Assembly: GCA_963691885.1 (NCBI GenBank)
Contig: OY829843.1
Location: 372,001 to 436,000, forward strand
DNA: 64,000 nucleotides
Reading direction: 5' to 3'
Source of the DNA: G963691885 sp963691885
GTDB lineage: Bacteria > Pseudomonadota > Alphaproteobacteria > UBA8366 > Aestuariispiraceae
Below the pieces are notes generated by a model. It made no database searches, was not told where the DNA came from, and saw only the letters and a program-made list of their open reading frames with translations. A program made the position numbers and the translations under genes. Of the stretch, positions 56,089 to 64,000 are shown piece after piece. Within the stretch, counting starts at the first letter, position 1. Every line of letters starts with the position of its first letter.

Positions 56089-57411
56089 ATGACACGTGAT
56101 CGTCTAACAAAGTTTCTGATAACAGAGCGACTCGGTCTGGACTGGGTTCCGAAGCTGAATCGGGGTTTGATACCTCTTGCCCTATCGTTGATTTTGTTGT
56201 TCGCCGCCCCTGTTGCGGGACAGGGTATTATGCGCATCGCCGCCATCGTGAATGATGAGGTAATTTCGATCTTTGACCTCGACAACCGGGTTCGGCTCGT
56301 TGTTGTGTCCAGCGGTGTGCGGCCTGACAAAGACAACCAGCAGCGTTTTGTTCAACAGGTACTTCGCGGTCTGATCGACGAGCGCCTTCGTCTGCAGGAA
56401 GCGGAACGCCTGAACATTCGCGTCTCACAACGGGAAATCAATCGCGAGATTGCCGCCATTGCACAACGAAACAACATGAGTGGGGAACAATTCGTAAACC
56501 AACTACAGCGCTCGGGAATTGACCCATCAACAATGGATAACCAGATCCGGGCCAATATTGCCTGGAACAAGCTGGCGGCACGGCAGCTACGCCGGGACGT
56601 CAATGTCAGCCAGGAAGAGGTCGATGAGGAGATTGAGCGTCTCAAAGCCAATCTCAGCAAACCGCAAAAACGTGTTCAGGAGATCTTCATCGGGCTGGAT
56701 TCCCCGGATGAAGAGGCGGCCACGAGGTCGAACGCGAACAATCTCGTCAGGCAAGCCAGGGAGGGCGCGGAATTCGCCCGTCTGGCCCGCGCTTTTTCCC
56801 AATCACAAAGCGCTACAGGTGGCGGCGAGATTGGCTGGGTTTCGGTCGGGCAGCTGCGCCCGGAACTGGATCAAGCCCTGTTGACCCTTGGCCCTGGTCA
56901 GGTATCAGATCCCATCCCGACATTCTCTGGTTATTACATTCTCTACGTTGCGGAACAGCGCGAAGGTGGTGTCAAACCGGGGGAAGCGAAACTGGACCTT
57001 GTCCAGTTGATCGCTGACATTCCAAGCAATCCCAGCCAGGCCGTTGTTGACAGCGTTCAAGCACGCTTAAACGGACTTCGTAGGCAGATAAATTCCTGTA
57101 CAGATTCAGAAGATCTAGCGGCCAGCGCTGACGACCTGAAATCCTCCTCCGCCAAGGGTATTCGCATCGCTGACATGCCGGCCAACCTCCGGGCCGTGTT
57201 GGAAAACGCCCAGGTGGGCGAGACCTCTGAACCAGTCGTCTCGACACGAAGCGCGGTTCTTCTGACGGTTTGCGCACGCAGCGAGTTTGGCAACCAGTTA
57301 CCGGACCGCGATACCATCACCAACCGGATTGGCACCGAACGGATTGATCTCTTGGCGCGCCGCTATATGCGTGACCTCCGGCGCGAGGCGTTCATTGACA
57401 TCCGCCTCTAG
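56089..57411 (+). CDS. surA: Periplasmic chaperone/prolyl isomerase SurA
   Basis: A 440-residue periplasmic chaperone for outer-membrane proteins such as LptD. The signal region (about 25-45) ends near VAGQGI. The N-terminal SurA domain has IAAIVNDEVISIFDLDNRV, the first PpiC domain has QEIFIGLD and GGEIGWVSVGQLRPELD, and the second has VKPGEAKLDLVQL and shorter matches. It is translated six bases after lptD. A pdxA gene, usual next in this order, is not present: rsmA follows after 30 bases. Confidence 0.93.
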   Translation: MTRDRLTKFLITERLGLDWVPKLNRGLIPLALSLILLFAAPVAGQGIMRIAAIVNDEVISIFDLDNRVRLVVVSSGVRPDKDNQQRFVQQVLRGLIDERLRLQEAERLNIRVSQREINREIAAIAQRNNMSGEQFVNQLQRSGIDPSTMDNQIRANIAWNKLAARQLRRDVNVSQEEVDEEIERLKANLSKPQKRVQEIFIGLDSPDEEAATRSNANNLVRQAREGAEFARLARAFSQSQSATGGGEIGWVSVGQLRPELDQALLTLGPGQVSDPIPTFSGYYILYVAEQREGGVKPGEAKLDLVQLIADIPSNPSQAVVDSVQARLNGLRRQINSCTDSEDLAASADDLKSSSAKGIRIADMPANLRAVLENAQVGETSEPVVSTRSAVLLTVCARSEFGNQLPDRDTITNRIGTERIDLLARRYMRDLRREAFIDIRL

Positions 57412-57441
57412 TCCAGACCGGTTTAGCGTGTACTGCTCCTC

Positions 57442-58293
57442 ATGGACCCGATAGACGCCCTGCTCCCTTTGCGGGACATAATCGCAACCCATGGCCTCGC
57501 TGCCCGCAAAGGCCTTGGCCAGCATTTCCTTCTCGATCTCAACCTGACGGGAAAGATTGCACGCTCGGCGGGGCCGCTTGATTCAGGCACCATTATTGAA
57601 GTGGGACCGGGACCCGGTGGCCTGACACGCGCCATCTTATCAGCAGGCGCGAGCAAACTCGTCGCCATCGAAAAAGACGCCAGATGCGCAGCCGCACTCG
57701 AAGACCTCAAACAAGCAGCAGCAGGCCGCATGACGCTGGTTGAAGGTGACGCGCTTAAGATCGATTACGAAACGCTGGGTCCCGCGCCCCGAAAAATCAT
57801 CGCCAACCTGCCGTATAACGTCGGAACGCCACTTTTGATCGGATGGTTAAAAAACGCAGCCACATTTAATTCGATGACCTTGATGTTTCAAAAAGAAGTT
57901 GCCGAACGGATTGCGGCCGGTCCGGGTGATCCTGCCTATGGACGTCTGTCTGTCATCTGCAACTGGCGCTGCAAAACCGATTATCAATTCACCATTCCGG
58001 CCCGGGCGTTCACCCCGCCGCCCAAAATCGATTCTGCCGTAGTTGGTTTTCAACCCTATGACGAGCCACCCTTCGACGGTGATTTCGACGCGGTGGAAAA
58101 GGTGACAGCAGCCGCATTTGGCCAACGACGAAAGACATTGCGGCGTTCCCTCAAATCGCTCTCGCCGCACGCCGATCAAATTCTGGACGAAGCCGGGATC
58201 GACCCGTCACGTCGTGCCGAAACGCTTGATGTTGCCGAGTTTGGCAGGCTCGCCGCCCTTTACCGCCAGACTCATCCAAACACGAAACCCTGA
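57442..58293 (+). CDS. rsmA: 16S rRNA dimethyladenosine transferase RsmA
   Basis: A 283-residue SAM-dependent methyltransferase that adds two methyl groups to each of two adenines near the 3' end of 16S rRNA. Motifs are KGLGQHFLLDLNL, VGPGPGGLTRAIL, VEGDALKID and the catalytic NLPYNVGTPLL. It is the last gene of the lpt-surA-rsmA run and ends six bases before convergent gmk. Confidence 0.97.
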   Translation: MDPIDALLPLRDIIATHGLAARKGLGQHFLLDLNLTGKIARSAGPLDSGTIIEVGPGPGGLTRAILSAGASKLVAIEKDARCAAALEDLKQAAAGRMTLVEGDALKIDYETLGPAPRKIIANLPYNVGTPLLIGWLKNAATFNSMTLMFQKEVAERIAAGPGDPAYGRLSVICNWRCKTDYQFTIPARAFTPPPKIDSAVVGFQPYDEPPFDGDFDAVEKVTAAAFGQRRKTLRRSLKSLSPHADQILDEAGIDPSRRAETLDVAEFGRLAALYRQTHPNTKP

Positions 58294-58299
58294 TCGCAC

Positions 58300-58950
58300 T
58301 TATCGCCAGGCCCTGAGCCCCTTCACGAACTCGGTCAGGCCGCCCTGACGGGGCCGCCGCAAGCGCTCTGACCGCAGAATGGCCCGAACATTTTCGACGC
58401 TTTCCGAGAGGTCCGTGTTGATGATAACCCAATCATATTCCGGATAATGGCTCATTTCGTCAGAAGCCTTGTCCATGCGTCTCGCGACAACTTCGGGCGG
58501 ATCCTGTGCACGGCTGTGCAGGCGACGCTCCAGCTCTATCGTGGACGGCGGCAAAATAAACACCCGAACCAGATCATCCTGGGCCTGTTCCGCCAATTGC
58601 TGGGTGCCCTGCCAATCAATGTCGAACATGATGTCACGTCCGTCTTCCAGTGCTCTGAGAACCGGCTGCTTTGGTGTGCCATAATAATGGTCAAAGACCT
58701 TGGCGTATTCCAGCAACTCACCCCGGTTGACCATCAGATCAAATTCAGTGCGCTCGATAAAATGATAATCAACGCCATCTTTTTCACCGGGCCGCATCGG
58801 TCGCGTCGTCACAGAAACGGACATTGATATCTGATCGTCACTCTCCAGAATGGCCCGCGCAATTGTCGATTTTCCGGCCCCGGACGGTGACGACAGAACC
58901 AGCATCACCCCCCGGCGTTCGATTTGGAAGAGTTCACTCGATCGGCTCAT
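58300..58950 (-). CDS. gmk: Guanylate kinase
   Basis: A 216-residue cytosolic enzyme that phosphorylates GMP. The P-loop is SSPSGAGKST (about residues 20-29), and the GMP-binding VTTRPMRPGEKDGVDYHF region is clear. It follows yicC on the same strand with an 89-base gap, a conserved pair. Confidence 0.97.
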   Translation of the reverse strand: MSRSSELFQIERRGVMLVLSSPSGAGKSTIARAILESDDQISMSVSVTTRPMRPGEKDGVDYHFIERTEFDLMVNRGELLEYAKVFDHYYGTPKQPVLRALEDGRDIMFDIDWQGTQQLAEQAQDDLVRVFILPPSTIELERRLHSRAQDPPEVVARRMDKASDEMSHYPEYDWVIINTDLSESVENVRAILRSERLRRPRQGGLTEFVKGLRAWR

Positions 58951-59039
58951 CTGTTCTATTCAATCCTGTGTGAAGACGACAAAATTCAATTGTCGCCTTA
59001 TAGACTGATTCAACCCGAAACCAACAGGCGCAACAGGCC

Positions 59040-59933
59040 TTACTCAATATTGGCAACCTGTTCCCGCATCTGATCCACGGTCGATTTCAACTCAAGACCA
59101 AGGGCGGTCAAATCCACATCCCATGATTTGCTGCAAAGCGTGTTCGCTTCCCTGTTAAATTCCTGACAGAGAAAGTCGAACTTCCTGCCTATCGCCTGTT
59201 CGGATGAGAGGAGGGTCCGTGCCGACGCGACATGCGCCGTCAGGCGATCAAGTTCTTCCCTGACATCGGCCTTGGTCGCTAGAAGGGCCGCTTCCTGCGC
59301 CAGCCGATCCGGATCCAGGGTCGATTGCCCCTCCAAAAGATCCGCCACCTGCGTCTGCAGTCGGGCCTTGAGCGCCTCAGGGCGGGTTGCATCAAGTTCC
59401 GCCGCGCCAGTTACCAGTTCCTCACAGCGCGTCAAATGAGCCTGCATAATCGACAACAACGCGTCCCCCTCCGCAAATCGGGCCGTCTCGAGTCCGTCAA
59501 GGGCACGGTCAAAATCCGCCAGGACCTCTGCCGATAACGCCTGATCTTCTGCAGGCAGCTCGTGACGGTCCGCGCTGTGCAAGACACCGCGCACCGAGAG
59601 AAGGCGGTCCACCTGCGGTTCACAGCCTTTGTCCCGGCTGGCCTTTATCAGAAGGTCGAGGAGTTCCTCATTGATCTGCACAGCCTCTTCACCGCCTACA
59701 GCGCGAATATCCAGATGAACAGAGACGGACCCCCTGGTAAAACGCGCCCCGACCCGTTTGCGCAAATCGGCCTCGAAACGATCAAACCCGCCGCCCAAAC
59801 GCATCCGCAGGTCCAGGGACTTACCGTTGACGCTGCGCAGCTCCCAGTGCCAACGGAATGCGTCCGTCTGCCCCTCCGACCGACCAAAACCGGTCATGCT
59901 GGACAATCGTCTTGTTGTCTGCGATGCGGGCAT
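59040..59933 (-). CDS. yicC: YicC-family endoribonuclease
   Basis: A 297-residue protein of the YicC/YloC family, recently shown to be an RNase. Family pieces are MTGFGRSEG, the WELRSVNGKSLDLRMRL domain, and a C-terminal DUF1732 with GRKFDFLCQEFNREANTLCSKS. ATG 59933 follows AAGGA by eight bases and is preferred over 59990. The yicC-gmk pair and mltG-fab genes are usually adjacent; here an SDR gene lies between yicC and mltG. Confidence 0.93.
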   Translation of the reverse strand: MPASQTTRRLSSMTGFGRSEGQTDAFRWHWELRSVNGKSLDLRMRLGGGFDRFEADLRKRVGARFTRGSVSVHLDIRAVGGEEAVQINEELLDLLIKASRDKGCEPQVDRLLSVRGVLHSADRHELPAEDQALSAEVLADFDRALDGLETARFAEGDALLSIMQAHLTRCEELVTGAAELDATRPEALKARLQTQVADLLEGQSTLDPDRLAQEAALLATKADVREELDRLTAHVASARTLLSSEQAIGRKFDFLCQEFNREANTLCSKSWDVDLTALGLELKSTVDQMREQVANIE

Positions 59934-60051
59934 CTGTCCATTCCTTCGCGCTGTTTCTGCTTCGACTGAAAATTCTGTTCTTGGCATCATGGTCTATCTT
60001 CCTAACTCTTGGACAACAAGTTCTACCCAATCGGATTGAAGAGCGACTTTC

Positions 60052-60819
60052 TTGAAACACCTACCACAAAACATACTGATCACCGGCGGATCGAGCGGGA
60101 TTGGCGAAGCACTTGCTCTTCACTACGCCTCAAGCGGGACGCATCTTTGTCTGACCGGACGGAATGCCGATCGCCTGGAGACAGTGGCGGCAACCTGCCG
60201 CGGGCAGGGTGCCGTTGTCCGTGTTGAACGCCTGGATGTTACCGATGCTCAGGCGATGGCAGACCTGATTCAAGATCTGGACAGTGATGACGGTCCACTT
60301 GATCTGGTCATTGCGAATGCCGGAATTTCAGGCGGAACCGCCGGCGGCATGGAAACAACCACCCAGGCGCAGCAGATTTTTGACGTGAATGTTTCAGGCG
60401 TTCTGAACACGGTGCACCCGGCGATTGAGGTCATGCGCCCCCGAAAAACCGGCCAGATTGCCATCATCTCTTCCCTTGCCGGGTTTCGCGGTTTTCCCGG
60501 CGCACCGGCTTATAGTGCGGGGAAAGCCGCTGTCAAAGCCTATGGTGAGGCGTTGCGGGGCGCCCTGAAACGCGACGGCATTGCGGTCAACGTCGTCTGC
60601 CCCGGCTTTGTAAGAAGCCGGATTACGGATGCGAACGCTTTTCCAATGCCTTTTATCATGGAAGGCGAAAAGGCCGCCCGCATCATTGCACTTGGCTTGC
60701 AGCGAAACCGCACACTTATCGCCTTTCCCTGGCAGATGCATCTGATGATGGCATTTCTGGCGATGTTGCCCGCCGGTCTGGCAGGTCAAATTCTGGGACG
60801 CCTGCCAGAGAAAGGGTAG
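60052..60819 (+). CDS. SDR-family oxidoreductase
   Basis: A 255-residue short-chain dehydrogenase. The nucleotide-binding motif is ITGGSSGIGEAL at about residues 9-20. NAG is in VIANAGISG, and the active site is SSLAG with YSAGK (Tyr, Lys). A hydrophobic C-terminal stretch (about 230-250) may bind the membrane. Substrate unknown. The start is TTG 60052. It is divergent from yicC and convergent with mltG, and appears inserted into an otherwise conserved run. Confidence 0.88.
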   Translation: MKHLPQNILITGGSSGIGEALALHYASSGTHLCLTGRNADRLETVAATCRGQGAVVRVERLDVTDAQAMADLIQDLDSDDGPLDLVIANAGISGGTAGGMETTTQAQQIFDVNVSGVLNTVHPAIEVMRPRKTGQIAIISSLAGFRGFPGAPAYSAGKAAVKAYGEALRGALKRDGIAVNVVCPGFVRSRITDANAFPMPFIMEGEKAARIIALGLQRNRTLIAFPWQMHLMMAFLAMLPAGLAGQILGRLPEKG

Positions 60820-60825
60820 TTACAG

Positions 60826-61854
60826 CTACTTATTCTGATTGCGTTGAAACTGCCGCCACTTTGCAACATTGCGATTATGCTCTCTCAACGTTCTGGCAAA
60901 GGCATGACCGCCGGTCCCGTCGGCCACAAAGTAGAAATCCTGGGTTTCCATCGGGTTCAAAACAGCAGCAATTGCGTCGCGACCGGGATGACATATCGGC
61001 CCTGGCGGTAAGCCATTGCTGGTATAGGTGTTGTAGGGATCCGGTTTTCGCAAGTCAGCGCGGGTCAGGTTACGCCCAAGCGGCTTTTCCCCTCGCGTCA
61101 TCGCAAAAGTCACCGTGGGGTCAGACTGAAGACGCATGCCCTTGCGCAGGCGATTGACGAACACGCCAGCAATATGCGCACGCTCGGATGCGATCCCGGT
61201 TTCCTTCTCGACAATCGACGCCAGGATCACGGCCTCTTCCCAGCTCTTGATCGGCAGATCGTCGGCCCGGTTTGGCCAGAGATCATCCTTTAGCGCCGCC
61301 ATCGTCGCGGTCATCCTGTTCACGATATCGGCCCGCGACGCACCTTTCGTGTATTGATAGGTTTCCGGCAACAGCGTGCCCTGCCCCGACAGTTCCGGCA
61401 TCGGCCCAGTAAGGTCCGGATGCTCTATCAAAATGGTGGCGATCTCAACACTGGTCAGACCTTCGGGAATAGTGACAGAGCGCGTGACCACATCATGGTC
61501 TACCAGCTTGTCGATAATCGCGCGCGCGGTGATCCCGGGTTCAAAATCATATTCACCCGCCTTCAGCCGCGTATGACGACCGTCATAGCGGGTCCCCCAG
61601 ATAAAGACATTGGCGTCCTGGATAACACCTGCGTCCTGAAGCTGTCGGGCAATGCGTGGCAAGGAGGTACCGGGCGCGATTTCCAGCCGTATGGTTTCCG
61701 CTGAAGGACCTGGCGCCTCAAACACCTTATAGCCCCAGGCGACAACGCCACCCGCGACAAGCACACCGACAAAACCAAGGGATAGAATCAACCGAAACAG
61801 AAAACCTAAACCGGATCTGGATTTCACCGTCTTCTGTTCGTCCGGTTTCTCCAT
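60826..61854 (-). CDS. mltG: Endolytic murein transglycosylase MltG
   Basis: A 342-residue inner-membrane protein with one N-terminal helix (about 15-40) and a YceG domain. Active-site Glu lies in ASIVEKETGIASERAHIAGVF, and the family block RLRKGMRLQSDPTV follows. It cuts nascent glycan chains and sets their length. It follows fabF on the same strand with a 47-base gap. Confidence 0.94.
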   Translation of the reverse strand: MEKPDEQKTVKSRSGLGFLFRLILSLGFVGVLVAGGVVAWGYKVFEAPGPSAETIRLEIAPGTSLPRIARQLQDAGVIQDANVFIWGTRYDGRHTRLKAGEYDFEPGITARAIIDKLVDHDVVTRSVTIPEGLTSVEIATILIEHPDLTGPMPELSGQGTLLPETYQYTKGASRADIVNRMTATMAALKDDLWPNRADDLPIKSWEEAVILASIVEKETGIASERAHIAGVFVNRLRKGMRLQSDPTVTFAMTRGEKPLGRNLTRADLRKPDPYNTYTSNGLPPGPICHPGRDAIAAVLNPMETQDFYFVADGTGGHAFARTLREHNRNVAKWRQFQRNQNK

Positions 61855-61901
61855 GCGGCTTCCCTGTCAGGCCATGCAGTTGAAAATTCAGTTCTGTGTT
61901 T

Positions 61902-63173
61902 CTAGGGGGCAGCGCCAAAAATCAAACTGGCATTCGTGCCGCCAAACCCAAACGAATTGGACAAAACCGTTTTCATGGACCGTTCCTGAGCCGCATTGGC
62001 AACAAGGTTCATATCGCAGCCATCAGAGGGATCGTTCAGGTTCAATGTCGGCGGAGCAACACCCGTTTCCAGCGCCTTGATGGAGAAGATCGCCTCCACT
62101 GCGCCGGCAGCGCCAAGCAGATGCCCGATTGCAGATTTGGTCGATGACATCGCGACATTGCCGGCATGGTCACCCAGAAGGCGTTTTACCGCCCCATGTT
62201 CAATCTCGTCACCCAACGGTGTCGATGTGCCATGCGCATTGATGTAATCGATTGCGTCAGGGTTCAGCTTCGCGTTTCGCAAAGCCCCTTTCATCGCCCG
62301 GAAACCGCCATTCCCGTCGGATGCCGGAGCGGTCAGATGATATGCATCACCGCTCATGCCATAACCCAGAACCTCAGCATAGATCGTGGCACCGCGTTTC
62401 TTGGCATGCTCATATTCTTCAAGAATAAGAACGCCAGCGCCCTCGCCCATGACAAAGCCGTCACGGCCTTTGTCCCAGGGTCGCGACGCTTCTTCCGGGG
62501 TATCATTGTAACTGGTGGACAATGCGCGGGCGGCAGCAAAACCTGCCATGCCCATCCGGCAAATGGCCGCTTCAGCGCCACCCGCAACCATCACGTCCGC
62601 GTCACCCCACATGATGATGCGCGCAGCGTCACCAATCGCATGGGACCCGGTCGCGCAGGCTGTCACCACCGAGTGGTTCGGACCGCGAAACCCGTGCTGA
62701 ATGGAAACAAAACCGGATGCGAGATTGATCAGGTTGGCCGGAATAAAGAATGGGCTGAGCCGCCTCGGACCACGATCCGCCACCAGGGTTGTGCCATTGG
62801 CAATCCCCTGCAGGCCACCAATACCAGACCCGATCATGACCCCTGTCATGTCGAGGTCTTCTTCTTCCGTCGGTTGCCAGCCGGAATGCTCAACCGCTTC
62901 CTGGGCCGCCGCCATCGCAAAAGTGATGAACGTATCCATCTTCTTCTGCTCTTTGCGGTCGATATAATCGTCGGGATTGAAATTCCCTTCAGACGTTTCG
63001 CCAAGCGGAACAACACCGCCAATGCGCGCCGGAAGGTCTTCCACTTCAGGACTTTGAATGCTGGAGATCCCTGACCGACCGGCCGTTAAAGATTCCCATG
63101 CACGGTTGACGCCCACCCCAAGCGGGGTAACGGCACCCATCCCTGTTACAACGACTCGTCTCACACCCGTCAC
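61902..63173 (-). CDS. fabF: Beta-ketoacyl-ACP synthase II (FabF)
   Basis: A 423-residue condensing enzyme of fatty-acid elongation. The catalytic Cys is in VTACATGSHAIGDA, the two His residues in NAHGTSTPLGD and SSTKSAIGHLLGAAG, and the C-terminal FGFGGTNAS loop is present. The start is GTG 63173; a second GTG three codons in (63164) would give the usual MRRVVVTG start and cannot be excluded. acpP lies 59 bases upstream. Confidence 0.97.
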   Translation of the reverse strand: MTGVRRVVVTGMGAVTPLGVGVNRAWESLTAGRSGISSIQSPEVEDLPARIGGVVPLGETSEGNFNPDDYIDRKEQKKMDTFITFAMAAAQEAVEHSGWQPTEEEDLDMTGVMIGSGIGGLQGIANGTTLVADRGPRRLSPFFIPANLINLASGFVSIQHGFRGPNHSVVTACATGSHAIGDAARIIMWGDADVMVAGGAEAAICRMGMAGFAAARALSTSYNDTPEEASRPWDKGRDGFVMGEGAGVLILEEYEHAKKRGATIYAEVLGYGMSGDAYHLTAPASDGNGGFRAMKGALRNAKLNPDAIDYINAHGTSTPLGDEIEHGAVKRLLGDHAGNVAMSSTKSAIGHLLGAAGAVEAIFSIKALETGVAPPTLNLNDPSDGCDMNLVANAAQERSMKTVLSNSFGFGGTNASLIFGAAP

Positions 63174-63232
63174 CGTTCAGTTAAGTGCATCGGTCGGATC
63201 ATGCCACGGCACAGTCCGACCGTAGATGCGAC

Positions 63233-63469
63233 TTAGCCTGCGTTCTTCTCGATGAAAGAAATCGCGTTTTCGACCGTCAGGATGCTCTCTGCCGCGTCAT
63301 CGGGAATTTCGACACCGAACTCTTCTTCAAAAGCCATCACCAGCTCAACTGTGTCGAGACTGTCAGCACCGAGATCATCAATGAAGCTAGCCTTTTCTTC
63401 GACTTTGGCTTCGTCGACGCCAAGATGTTCAACAACGATCTTCTTTACGCGATCGGCAACGTCGCTCAT
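63233..63469 (-). CDS. acpP: Acyl carrier protein
   Basis: A 78-residue acidic protein that carries growing fatty acids on phosphopantetheine attached to Ser37 in the GADSLDTVEL motif. Length and helical pattern are normal. The 248-base gap to fabG upstream suggests its own promoter in addition to the operon transcript. Confidence 0.98.
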   Translation of the reverse strand: MSDVADRVKKIVVEHLGVDEAKVEEKASFIDDLGADSLDTVELVMAFEEEFGVEIPDDAAESILTVENAISFIEKNAG

Positions 63470-63717
63470 ATCCTATTTCCTTCATTCCGCGGCGGAACTG
63501 TTACTGTCCGCTGTTGTGTTATTCCTGATCCCGGACCCAGATGGGACCGAAACATTTTAATTCAATGGGTCCGATACCTGTGTCGACTGATTCACGGCAG
63601 AAATCAAAGCCATAGTGAACCAGAAATGCACCGCATCCCCCAAGGCGGCGCGTTCGTATCACAGTTACTTCACCCTTACCAGCCCCCGTATGACGCCAAT
63701 TTCGACGAAATCAGGGG

Positions 63718-64000
63718 TTAGATCATGGCCATACCGCCATTAATGTGGAGGGTTTGTCCTGTAACGTAAGATGCCTCTTCCGAACAGAGATAGACGACAC
63801 CGGCTGCAATATCACCCGGTGTACCCATCCGCCCCAGCGGTATGGAACCCAAAAGTTTCTCGTGCTGCCCTTCATCCAGGGCATCCGTCATGGCGGTTTC
63901 GATAAAGCCGGGAGCCAGTGAATTCACTGTTATACCGCGACTGGCAAGTTCCTGGGCCAGGGATTTGGACATGCCAATCATGCCTGCCTTTGAGGCCGCG
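63718..64000 (-). CDS. fabG: 3-oxoacyl-ACP reductase FabG, 5' part outside the window
   Basis: The last 93 or so residues of FabG, the NADPH-dependent ketoacyl-ACP reductase. The frame is open to the window edge. The Lys of the YxxxK active site is visible at the edge (ASKAGMIGMSKSLA), followed by TVNSLAPGFIETAMTDAL, PLGRMGTPGDIA and the terminal VTGQTLHINGGMAMI. It is the first of the fabG-acpP-fabF-mltG run in this window. Confidence 0.95.
   Translation of the reverse strand, partial: AASKAGMIGMSKSLAQELASRGITVNSLAPGFIETAMTDALDEGQHEKLLGSIPLGRMGTPGDIAAGVVYLCSEEASYVTGQTLHINGGMAMI

Overview
The window reads as a piece of a free-living, Gram-negative alphaproteobacterial chromosome, probably from a Rhodospirillales/Sneathiellales-like marine lineage. 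That placement is inferred from protein style and gene order. GC content looks like the mid-50s percent, coding density is high and most intergenic gaps are short. Alphaproteobacterial signatures include the amiC-mrcA-prfB and purMN/DUF2066/AI-2E/hdaA/ppk-ppx/rnd/aspS neighbourhoods, an HdaA-type replication regulator, and the fabG-acpP-fabF-mltG-yicC-gmk run. Almost everything is core chromosome. I see no phage, CRISPR array, rRNA, tRNA or obvious defence island.

Layout. 1-5 kb: end of an EamA exporter, a fluoroacetate-dehalogenase-like hydrolase, a metallo-beta-lactamase-fold lipoprotein, a nitronate monooxygenase, and prfB with its programmed +1 frameshift. 5-13 kb: an alternative oxidase sits in opposite orientation between prfB and mrcA, followed by amiC and, divergently, rne with a long structured leader and a strong terminator. 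13.3-14.35 kb: a complete IS630-family element inserted exactly in the stop codon of an aminotransferase gene. 14.3-25 kb: aminotransferase and a divergent gamma-glutamyltransferase-like lipoprotein, an M48 protease, a DsbA-like oxidoreductase, sfsA, map, a frameshifted radC, a glycerophosphodiesterase, an OmpA-like lipoprotein and a hydrolase lipoprotein. 25-43 kb: rimO, a methyltransferase, aspS, rnd, an M23 peptidase, DUF1203, then a polyphosphate group (ppx, a frameshifted ppk, a SixA-type phosphatase and a CYTH-CHAD protein), then hdaA, AI-2E, DUF2066, purM and purN. 43-51 kb: a tiny membrane protein, Usp and SulP, ndk, an ABC-F ATPase, a secreted unknown, holC and pepA. 51-64 kb: the outer-membrane assembly run lptF-lptG-lptD-surA-rsmA, then convergent gmk/yicC, an SDR, mltG, fabF, acpP and the end of fabG.

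How the genes work together. Three themes stand out: envelope construction (PBP1A, AmiC, MltG, M23 peptidase, LptF/G/D, SurA, OmpA-like lipoprotein, fatty-acid elongation), RNA and translation (RNase E, RNase D, RF2, AspRS, RsmA, RimO, Map, YicC), and nucleotide/polyphosphate metabolism (PurM, PurN, Gmk, Ndk, Ppk, Ppx, CYTH-CHAD).

Points worth a second look: the neutral IS630 insertion that rebuilds a TAG stop but displaces a shared terminator; two single-base-deletion frameshifts (radC, ppk) that could be real or assembly errors; a nine-base complementarity that could hide the rne ribosome-binding site; the alternative oxidase placed inside a conserved gene order; the polyphosphate-binding gene group; and frequent TTG start codons. 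I found no convincing wholly new system.
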